DNA of 64,000 nt. Origin: S139-23 sp047639315 (GTDB lineage Bacteria; Planctomycetota; GCA-002687715; DRQF01). The translations under genes and the position numbers were made by a program. Below the pieces are notes generated by a model. The model was not told the DNA's origin. It saw nothing but the letters and a program-made list of their open reading frames with translations, and searched no databases. Shown here one piece after another: positions 35,463 to 42,358 of the stretch (position 1 is its first letter; every line of letters starts with the position of its first letter). The stretch lies in assembly GCA_047639315.1 (NCBI GenBank), contig JBLINQ010000004.1, positions 1 to 64,000 of the forward strand, in the 5' to 3' direction.

Positions 35463-36992
35463 ATGTTCCGAAGAGTTTTTATCCTGGCCATTTTGGGCCT
35501 CTTAATCGTGCCCTTGTCAGCTGCAACGCTGACGGTGACTGCCTCCTTCGAGGCCAGTCGACCGTTTGCTCCGCAAGATGACGAAGATCCACGCTCCTAT
35601 ACTGTGATCAAAGTGAAAACCGCGATCACTGTTAGTGGTGAGGAATTAGAGAATGCAACGATCGTCATCAAGGACGGCAAGATCTTAGCCGTAGGTGAGA
35701 ACGTTGATTATCCCTTTGGCGCGAAGGTGATCGATGCGAGCGACTTGGTCGTCATGCCCGGCATGATCAATCCAGTCAGTCGATTGACTACGCTTCCTGG
35801 TGGTGGTGGCGCCACTCCGCAACTCGATAAGTCGGAAGACCTGACTTTGACCGGCAAGCAATTAGCGGAGCTCGCATCTACTGGTTATACGACACTCGGG
35901 TTGCTTTCGCCTGGCGCTCCCATGCCTGGACGAACACTCATCATTCGTACGGCCGGAGAAAAACCAGCAGACCTCGTGATCAACGGGAAAGGTCCCGTCC
36001 ACATTTCATTCAACAGCCCTGGCTCTTCGAAGTCCGCAGTTATGCGTGCTTTTGCCAGTGCCAAGAAAGAAATTGAGAAGATCGAAAAGGCGAAAGCCGC
36101 AGCTGCGAAAAAGGTCAAGGCGCCGGCGAAGAAGACCGGAGCCAAGACCCCGGCGAAGGATCCCAAGAAAGATCCGAAGCCAGGCCCAAAGCCCACGCCG
36201 ACGCCCGGTCCGAAGCCTAAGCCCACGCCGAAGCCGAAGCCGACACCTAAGCCGAAGGATGGCGCCGAATCTTCGAATGAGGCAGTTGGTGCACTCGCAG
36301 ACCCCCCGAAAAAGAACGCCACCAAGAGCGCTTCAAAGGGTCCTAAGATTAAGCCTTCGCTCGAGCCTTTGGTGGATCTTCTCCAAAAGGCCAAGGGCGC
36401 TTCAGCTATTGTCGAATTCGGCAATAATCGGGAGAACGTTCGTCGTGCTGCACCAAGCCCGGCCAGTAGCTATTTGCATTGGCAGGACATCACGAAGGAA
36501 TATGAGTTCAATCATTCGTATCGGATCTACAATCCGGTCGTTGCCGAGAACAACCCATTTTTTGTGACGAGCGAAACAAACATTGCGCAAGTGGCAAAAG
36601 AAATTGGCGAGTTGAAGGCCTTGGTTGCGCTTTATCCAAACGTAAATCATCACGCGTTCACCCGTGACAAGTACAACTTGGGCTTGACTTTCTTGCGTCA
36701 GGGTGCACGCCCCGTGTTCGTTCCCGAGAATGATCGGTGGGACACTTATGCTTCGATGCGGGATGGTCTAGCCCGTATGGTGCGAAGCGGCTACCCGAGA
36801 TCAGAGATTCTTAAGACTGTCACGCTTCATCCCGCACAGATGCTTGGATTAGGCGATGAAGTCGGCACGATCGAAGTTGGCCGCAACGCTACTTTGATTT
36901 TCTTGACCGGCGATCCACTGTCCAACACAACGCAAGTTGAAAAGGTCATGATCGACGGCAAATTCATTGACATGAAAAAACGTCTGCGATGA
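35463..36992 (+). CDS. exported amidohydrolase-like protein 7 (HxH replaced by VSR) with Lys/Pro linker
   Basis: 509 residues from the ATG with GGAAG upstream; an in-frame ATG 12 codons earlier lacks a good site. Signal peptide ends near LSAAT. The family frame is present (IKVKTAITVSGEELENATIVIKD in part; VMPGMINP; EVGTIEVGRNATLIFLTGDP). HxH positions hold V105-S106-R107. A Lys/Ala stretch followed by a Lys/Pro/Thr repeat (units of PKPTPKP, about residues 208-266) splits the barrel region, probably an extended spacer. No catalytic ligands remain. The stop overlaps the start of gene 8 (ATGA). Confidence 0.85.
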   Translation: MFRRVFILAILGLLIVPLSAATLTVTASFEASRPFAPQDDEDPRSYTVIKVKTAITVSGEELENATIVIKDGKILAVGENVDYPFGAKVIDASDLVVMPGMINPVSRLTTLPGGGGATPQLDKSEDLTLTGKQLAELASTGYTTLGLLSPGAPMPGRTLIIRTAGEKPADLVINGKGPVHISFNSPGSSKSAVMRAFASAKKEIEKIEKAKAAAAKKVKAPAKKTGAKTPAKDPKKDPKPGPKPTPTPGPKPKPTPKPKPTPKPKDGAESSNEAVGALADPPKKNATKSASKGPKIKPSLEPLVDLLQKAKGASAIVEFGNNRENVRRAAPSPASSYLHWQDITKEYEFNHSYRIYNPVVAENNPFFVTSETNIAQVAKEIGELKALVALYPNVNHHAFTRDKYNLGLTFLRQGARPVFVPENDRWDTYASMRDGLARMVRSGYPRSEILKTVTLHPAQMLGLGDEVGTIEVGRNATLIFLTGDPLSNTTQVEKVMIDGKFIDMKKRLR

Positions 36993-38521
36993 AAAGAATG
37001 AGCATTCAAAAACTACTACCGGCTCTATGCCTCTTGTTCCTGTTCATGGCGAGTTCGCTTGTGGCGCAACCGCCGGTGAACCGTCGCTCGAAAGCGAGAC
37101 CAGCAGCTCCTAAAGTCAAAGCCGAAGACGAGAAGAAGGCTGAGAAAAAGGAAGATACTTGGTTGTGGATCAAGAACGTTGATGTCTACCCAGTCAACGG
37201 TGCCGTCCAACGTCAGGCCGAAATCCTGATCAAGAACGACAAGGTTCACGCCATCGGATCTGACTTAGACGCACCAAAGGACTGCGAGACAGTCGACGGC
37301 CAAGGTATGCGCGCCTATCCAGGTCTTGTCGCCTTGAACGGTTCTGGCTTGATTCCAAGTCTGCGTGGCGGCAAAGGTGACAACCTCGATCCGAAAGGGC
37401 TTCTCACTCAAATTGCCTTGGCGCATGGAATCACGACGGTCATTTCTGGCACGTCAGCAGTCAAGTTGGACGCGAATGCGACCAGCGATGCGATGCTTCG
37501 TTCGGGTTTGTACATTGGATTGCAATATTCCTCGAGCAACCCAGCCAACAAGAAACGCATTCGTGAAGAAATGCAAAGGGCGCTGGTTTACATGCGTGCT
37601 TTGCGTGCAGGTCTCGCAGGGAAAGCGAAGTCCGAAGCTGCCAAGAAACTCGGTAGCGCGAGTCGGCACCTGCCTTTGCTTGAAGGCAAGCAAATCGCCG
37701 TTTTCAATGTCGACACGCATCAAGATATTGTCGACGCCTGCGGCCTCGCTGAATCTTTTGGTTTCAGAGCCGTTGTTCGTGGCGCGGCGGAAGGATGGAC
37801 TGCACCTGGGGCTATGGGGCGAGCGAATGTCTCCGCTATCCTGACTCCACGTCTGCGGCGCGATCCTGACGAAAAACTCAATCGTCCAACGGGCTCAAAC
37901 ATGGCCAATGCATCTATCCTTCATGACCATGGAGTTGTCATTGGAATCGCGACGCAGAGCTCTGGCTTTGATTCTGATGGTGGACCGGGGCGTGATGCAC
38001 TTGGTGTCACTTGGGATGCGGGTGCAGCCGTTAGTGGTGGTCTGTCTGAAGCTGCCGCCCTCAAAGCAATCACCCTGAATGCAGCACGAATTTTCGCACT
38101 TGATGATCGCATCGGTTCTTTGGAAATCGGCAAAGATGCAGACGTGGTGATTTGCGATGGCGAGATGTTGCACTACAAGACCCAGGTTTACTACACCGTA
38201 GTCAATGGCAAGATTTCCTACGATCGCTCGAAGCAAGCGCTCTACCGGCACATTCGTCCGCGCGATCCCAAGCAAGCTGGAAGACAGCAGTGGTGGCCGC
38301 GTCGTATAACACCAATGCCAGATTCTTGGAGTTACGATCCTGCTGCGGCTGACAAGAAGTTAGCAGCAGAGAAGAAAGTCAAAGAGGCCGCAGAGGCCAT
38401 AGAGAAAGCAGCGGCCGATGAGAAAAAGGCGGCTGCCGACAAGAAGAAAAAGGGTGCCAAGAAGGAACCTGAAAAAGGTGCCGACAAGATTCCCCTGATT
38501 AAGACTGAAAAAGGCAAATAG
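36989..38521 (+). CDS. exported amidohydrolase-like protein 8 (HxH replaced by NGS) with coiled Lys/Ala tail
   Basis: 510 residues, signal peptide with cleavage near LVAQP. After a basic/acidic linker the amidohydrolase frame follows (NVDVYPVNGAVQRQAEILIK; AYPGLVALNGSGL; RIGSLEIGKDADVVICDGE). HxH positions hold N117-G118-S119. A stretch GFDSDGGPGRDALG near residue 327 sits close to the late Asp region, but without the other ligands. The last 60 residues are a highly charged Ala/Lys/Glu helix (AADEKKAAADKKKKGAKK). It ends three bases before a sugar acyltransferase gene, so the array reads straight into sugar-nucleotide genes. Confidence 0.85.
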   Translation: MKRMSIQKLLPALCLLFLFMASSLVAQPPVNRRSKARPAAPKVKAEDEKKAEKKEDTWLWIKNVDVYPVNGAVQRQAEILIKNDKVHAIGSDLDAPKDCETVDGQGMRAYPGLVALNGSGLIPSLRGGKGDNLDPKGLLTQIALAHGITTVISGTSAVKLDANATSDAMLRSGLYIGLQYSSSNPANKKRIREEMQRALVYMRALRAGLAGKAKSEAAKKLGSASRHLPLLEGKQIAVFNVDTHQDIVDACGLAESFGFRAVVRGAAEGWTAPGAMGRANVSAILTPRLRRDPDEKLNRPTGSNMANASILHDHGVVIGIATQSSGFDSDGGPGRDALGVTWDAGAAVSGGLSEAAALKAITLNAARIFALDDRIGSLEIGKDADVVICDGEMLHYKTQVYYTVVNGKISYDRSKQALYRHIRPRDPKQAGRQQWWPRRITPMPDSWSYDPAAADKKLAAEKKVKEAAEAIEKAAADEKKAAADKKKKGAKKEPEKGADKIPLIKTEKGK

Positions 38522-38524
38522 CTC

Positions 38525-39100
38525 ATGGCTTTCATCCACGAAACAGCCGTGGTTGATGCGGGGGCGGAGATCGGCGAAGGCTCCTCAGTCTGGCACTTTG
38601 TTCATGTCTGTCGTGGCGCCAAGATCGGACGCGGTGTCGTTCTCGGGCAGAATGCCTTTGTAGCTGACGATGTCACCATCGGCAACGACTGTCGCATCCA
38701 GAATAATGTCTCGATTTACACCGGCGTCACCCTCGATGCCGGTGTTTTCGTGGGCCCTTCCGCTGTCTTCACCAATGTCCTGCGCCCCAGGGCGCGCATT
38801 GCCAAGAAGGATCAGTTCCTCGCCACCCATGTGAGTGAAGGGGCTACTATCGGTGCCAATGCCACGATCATTTGCGGCAACAAGATCGGGGCCTGCGCAT
38901 TCATTGCAGCAGGGTCGGTCGTGACCCGCAATGTCGATTCATTTACTGTTGTCCGCGGCAATCCCGCTCGCCCCTGTGGGTACGTTTGTCGCTGTGGCGA
39001 GGCCCTCGACTTTTCTGACGACGTTGGGAAATGTAAAACTTGCTTGGCTTGTTATCGTCTGGTCGCTGATTTGGTGATTGAAGACGAGACCCGAGCATGA
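38525..39100 (+). CDS. hexapeptide-repeat N-acetyltransferase (WbpD/WlbB-like) with C-terminal Cys motif
   Basis: 191 residues, a left-handed beta-helix acyltransferase with hexad repeats from residue 10 to about 140 (VVDAGAEIGEGSSVWHFVHV; NVSIYTGVTLDAGVFVGPSA; ATIGANATIICGNKIGA). The closest known group acetylates UDP-2-acetamido-3-amino sugars with acetyl-CoA in O-antigen or glycan synthesis (WbpD/WlbB). Here the C-terminus adds a cysteine-rich tail, CGYVCRCGEAL and CKTCLACY, resembling a zinc ribbon, as seen in some members. It follows the amidohydrolase array by three bases and overlaps the aminotransferase gene (ATGA). The 3-aminotransferase next door supports the diacetamido-sugar assignment. 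Confidence 0.85.
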   Translation: MAFIHETAVVDAGAEIGEGSSVWHFVHVCRGAKIGRGVVLGQNAFVADDVTIGNDCRIQNNVSIYTGVTLDAGVFVGPSAVFTNVLRPRARIAKKDQFLATHVSEGATIGANATIICGNKIGACAFIAAGSVVTRNVDSFTVVRGNPARPCGYVCRCGEALDFSDDVGKCKTCLACYRLVADLVIEDETRA

Positions 39101-40227
39101 GTGACCCCGTACCTTTTATCGACTTGAAGGCTCAGTATCAGACCATCAAGGATGACTTGTTGCCTGCCGTCGAGGCGGTCTTAGAGAGCCAGCAGTTTAT
39201 CCTGGGTGATACGGTCGCTCAGTTTGAAAACGAACTGTCAGGCTGGATGGGCCTCGAGAGTGGCGGCGTCGTCGGAGTCTCTTCTGGGACCGACGCTTTG
39301 TTGGCCGCCTTGATGGCTTTAGGAGTCGGGCCAGGAGATGAAGTCCTTACCACTCCATTTAGCTTCTTCGCTACCGCCGGTGTGATTGCTCGGCTTCATG
39401 CGAAACCCGTCTTTGTCGACATCGACCCAGTGACATTCAATCTCGATGCGGGACGTCTCCAGGCTTTAGACGCTTCAAGATTCAAAGCCATTATTGTCGT
39501 CCATCTTTATGGTCGATGTGCCGACATCGAGGCGGTCCGTGAGTGGGCTGACCCTCATGGCGTCCCGGTCATAGAGGACGCGGCGCAGGCCATTGGGACG
39601 AGAGACAAGAACGACAATCATTGTGGCTCGCTCGGAACAGTCGGATGCTTTTCCTTCTTCCCGACCAAAAATCTTGGTGCTGCGGGTGATGGCGGCTGTT
39701 TAGTCACAACCGATCCTAAGATGCTCGAAGATCTCCGGCGCATTCGCGTCCACGGCGCGGTGACGGCATACGAGAGCCAAGTCATAGGCGGCAACTTTCG
39801 ACTGGACGCCATCCAGGCTGCCATCTTGAAGGTCAAGCTGAAGCACTTGGATTCTTGGACTGAGCGCCGTCTTGAGAACGCCGAATACTATGATCGGCGA
39901 TTTCGTGAGGAAGGGATGGCCGAGGAGTTAGCCTTACCTCCTCTACCAGGCAATCGAGAATTCGTTGCTCACCAATATGTCATTCGTTCCAAAAAGCGCG
40001 ACGCTTTGAGAGAAGACATGGCCGCAGGCGGAGTTGCTTCGGCCATCTATTATCCCATGCCGTTCCACCTCATGCCGTCATTCGCCAACCTCAACTACAC
40101 GACTGGCGACTATCCAGAAACGGAGCGGGCCTGTGCCGAAGTTCTGGCTCTCCCCATCTTCGCCGAGCTCGGGGAAGAGCGTATGGAGAGAGTTGTCGAA
40201 AGTGTGTTGAGTTTTTATCACTCGTAA
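39097..40227 (+). CDS. DegT/DnrJ/EryC1-type sugar aminotransferase (WbpE/WlbC-like)
   Basis: 376 residues, PLP-dependent, fold type I. Visible motifs: FIDLKAQYQTIKDDL at the N-terminus, GVSSGTDALLAALMALGVGP for cofactor binding, VIEDAAQAIG with the PLP-ring Asp, and SFFPTKNLGAAGDGG with the Schiff-base Lys. The preference for FIDLKAQY and the adjacent WbpD-like acetyltransferase point to transamination of a UDP-3-keto-2-acetamido sugar. The preceding dehydrogenase steps (WbpA/WbpB type) are not in the window. Last gene of the long array transcription unit, with ATGA overlap at its start. About 140 bp separate it from the sigma factor gene. Confidence 0.92.
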   Translation: MSDPVPFIDLKAQYQTIKDDLLPAVEAVLESQQFILGDTVAQFENELSGWMGLESGGVVGVSSGTDALLAALMALGVGPGDEVLTTPFSFFATAGVIARLHAKPVFVDIDPVTFNLDAGRLQALDASRFKAIIVVHLYGRCADIEAVREWADPHGVPVIEDAAQAIGTRDKNDNHCGSLGTVGCFSFFPTKNLGAAGDGGCLVTTDPKMLEDLRRIRVHGAVTAYESQVIGGNFRLDAIQAAILKVKLKHLDSWTERRLENAEYYDRRFREEGMAEELALPPLPGNREFVAHQYVIRSKKRDALREDMAAGGVASAIYYPMPFHLMPSFANLNYTTGDYPETERACAEVLALPIFAELGEERMERVVESVLSFYHS

Positions 40228-40366
40228 ATCGTCCAGGTTCGGCAGGCCCCCAGGGGTTTTCAGCCCAGAATTTGGGGAGCGAGTTGCCCATGCCGGTCGT
40301 AGGATAGAGTGAACAGGGCCGAATGACGGCCTGTCGAAAACCAGTGACGGTTGACGTGATCTCTAA

Positions 40367-40993
40367 ATGATTAAACAGCAAAGACTTAAGATCGAGGCGC
40401 CCCTGCCAGAGCCTGAAGAATCAGACGAAGTTCTGATGGTTCGGGTAGCGGAGGGTGATGTCGAGTCTTACGAAAAGCTCTATCACCGCTACAAAAACCG
40501 AATTCTGACATTCATTCACCGCTATGTCGGTGACCGGGATTGGGCCGAAGATCTGACCCACGAGACTTTTCTCAAGCTCTACAAGAATCCCCAGGCGTTC
40601 GATCCTCGGAATCGCTTTGTCACTTGGCTTTTTACTGTCGCCCGGAATCTCTCTATCGATTTCCTGAGACGAAGAAGGCCGACGAGCGGGCTCACTGTTT
40701 CAGATGGCGACGATCAGACCTTCACCCTCGAATTACCCGATTCCACCCATCAAAGTCCGCAGGATGCGGCACTCATCAAGGAATTGGAAGAGAACATCCA
40801 AGGGACTCTTAACTCGCTCAGCGACAAGCTGAGAGAAGTTTTCATTCTCTGCGCGATTCAGGGACTTTCCTATGAGGAAGTCGCTAACATCGTGGGGTGT
40901 CCAGCGAAGACGGTAAGCTCCCGGTTATCTCGGGCTCGCAAGCGCTTTTTGAAGAGCTTTCACCCTTACTTGTCTGGGAAGAAACAATCATGA
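40367..40993 (+). CDS. ECF-type RNA polymerase sigma factor
   Basis: 208 residues. Region 2 spans about residues 28-100 (YEKLYHRYKNRILTFIHRYV, then DLTHETFLKLYKN and TWLFTVARNLSIDFLRRRR). Region 4 spans about 145-200 (LSDKLREVFILCAIQGLSYEEVANIVGCPAKTVSSRLSRARK). There is no region 1 or 3, as usual for ECF factors. The stop overlaps the start of a membrane-bound zinc-finger anti-sigma factor, so the two form a regulatory pair. Which promoters it serves is not evident. The operon upstream and the VIT/vWA gene downstream are the nearest candidates. Confidence 0.95.
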   Translation: MIKQQRLKIEAPLPEPEESDEVLMVRVAEGDVESYEKLYHRYKNRILTFIHRYVGDRDWAEDLTHETFLKLYKNPQAFDPRNRFVTWLFTVARNLSIDFLRRRRPTSGLTVSDGDDQTFTLELPDSTHQSPQDAALIKELEENIQGTLNSLSDKLREVFILCAIQGLSYEEVANIVGCPAKTVSSRLSRARKRFLKSFHPYLSGKKQS

Positions 40994-42219
40994 ACAAACC
41001 TCAATGTGCAAACATCCAACCCTTGTTCAGCCCAGCTCTTGACAGTTGCCTTGAGCCAGCCGAACTCATGATGTTTGAGACCCATTTGCGTGGTTGTGAT
41101 TCTTGCCATCAAGATTACGAGCGCTACGCTCGACTCTTTGCGGCCGTGGCTTCCCTGTCCGGAAGTACCATGCAAGGTCCAGTGCCTTACCCTCAAACCG
41201 TCAAAGCATTTCGTGGTTCGGATTCATCAAGCCTTCCTTGGTGGGGACGCTTTGGAACAACTGCGGCAGCAGCCGTCCTTCTCGCCATTGTCGGATTCGG
41301 CGCCTTCCAAGCTGGTCGTCAGGATGACGAAGGGCAAAGTCCAGATGGGGAAGAGGTCGCCGAGGTCGAGTTCGTCCAGCCTTCGGAGCTGGTAGCCAAA
41401 GAGCTCAAGGGGTGGCACCACGATATTGAAGCGCTTCCTGTTCTCTTGGAAGCAGCGTCTCGCTATCCAGGAAAAACAGCTCAGCGAGCCTTGACCTCAC
41501 TCATTGTTCGCGAAGAAGCAAGAAGCCGTCAGTTTCTGGCTTTGGACCGAACCAGCTTGGGCTCCTTAGAGCGTCCGACGAAACGAATCGCGAATGATCT
41601 CATTCTCTGCCTGAGCGAAGTGGTCAACCAAAGTCGCAGCGATGACAAACCGGCTCAGTTTATTCACTACGCCAGGAACCGGTTCCAGAATGCAACGATT
41701 GTTGATCGGCGTAACCAGTTGGGCCATATGGTTCGGGGTTTTGCCGAGAGTGAACAGGAGCACGCGTCCTGGCAGTCGTTAGATCCAGTTGCCCAAGAGC
41801 TTGGTTTGGCGGTTCGCTGGTTTGTCAAAGGCAAGCCACAGCAAAGCCGAATTCACTTGAACCATCTCAAGCCGCGCTTGTTGAATAAGTCGTCGACTCA
41901 GCTCTACGGTCTAATCGGCGAGTTGGAACGAGTTTTCATCGTGCGCCCTGATCGTAGCAACGGTGTCTTCTCGCTGACTCTCGACTCCGACAAGAATGGC
42001 TCATGGGCCACGAAACAAGGATTCACCTTGGATACTCATGGGGCAAGAGGGCAGATTCGTTTCTCGATCACGACCAATGGGGCGAACCAACCCGGGAACG
42101 TCTTTGAGATTCACAAAATGGATCAACGACGCATGCCGAAGATGAAGGCACTTGGTCCGAAAAGGTTGCACCTCAAGAGGGCTCCTGCTCCTCGAAAGCC
42201 AAAGCGAGTTGTTCTCTAA
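40990..42219 (+). CDS. transmembrane zinc-finger anti-sigma factor
   Basis: 409 residues from the ATG overlapping the sigma stop (ATGA); an upstream extension of the frame lies inside the sigma gene. The N-terminal anti-sigma domain has the zinc pattern His 32-x3-Cys 36-x2-Cys 39 (THLRGCDSC). One membrane span lies near residues 87-108 (AAAAVLLAIVGFGAFQAG), followed by an acidic linker and a large extracytoplasmic domain of about 290 residues with no recognised fold and a basic C-terminus. Such proteins hold the ECF factor until an envelope signal arrives. The unusually long outer domain may be the sensor part. An intrinsic terminator follows. Confidence 0.85.
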   Translation: MNKPQCANIQPLFSPALDSCLEPAELMMFETHLRGCDSCHQDYERYARLFAAVASLSGSTMQGPVPYPQTVKAFRGSDSSSLPWWGRFGTTAAAAVLLAIVGFGAFQAGRQDDEGQSPDGEEVAEVEFVQPSELVAKELKGWHHDIEALPVLLEAASRYPGKTAQRALTSLIVREEARSRQFLALDRTSLGSLERPTKRIANDLILCLSEVVNQSRSDDKPAQFIHYARNRFQNATIVDRRNQLGHMVRGFAESEQEHASWQSLDPVAQELGLAVRWFVKGKPQQSRIHLNHLKPRLLNKSSTQLYGLIGELERVFIVRPDRSNGVFSLTLDSDKNGSWATKQGFTLDTHGARGQIRFSITTNGANQPGNVFEIHKMDQRRMPKMKALGPKRLHLKRAPAPRKPKRVVL

Positions 42220-42273
42220 GGCCAAGACATGAAGTCCTTTGTGGGCCTTCGCCCAATTGAATTCAATCACGAG

Positions 42274-42306
42274 AGTCGGCGCCTAAAGGCGCCGACTTTT
42301 TTTTGT
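42274..42306 (+). terminator. intrinsic terminator of the ECF sigma/anti-sigma unit
   Basis: 10-bp perfect stem AGTCGGCGCC / GGCGCCGACT, loop TAAA, followed by nine further T residues. It lies 54 bases after the anti-sigma gene. Confidence 0.93.
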
Positions 42307-42358
42307 TGAACGAATGTGGAGGACAGACGTCCTATGGATGGAGCAACGGAGATAGCCC

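Noticed and set aside
36160..36265. Repeated units that could suggest a CRISPR or VNTR
   Set aside because: Short PKPT codon repeats in frame within a coding region, without uniform repeats plus spacers.
35885..36424. Minus-strand 179-codon frame rich in Gly/Phe/Val opposite amidohydrolase-like gene 7
   Set aside because: It is the antisense reading of the Lys/Pro repeat; no ribosome-binding site or family features, while the plus strand encodes a clear family member.
36046..36567. Plus-strand 173-codon Arg-rich frame inside gene 7
   Set aside because: Alternative frame of the same repeat region; composition only reflects the repeated codons.
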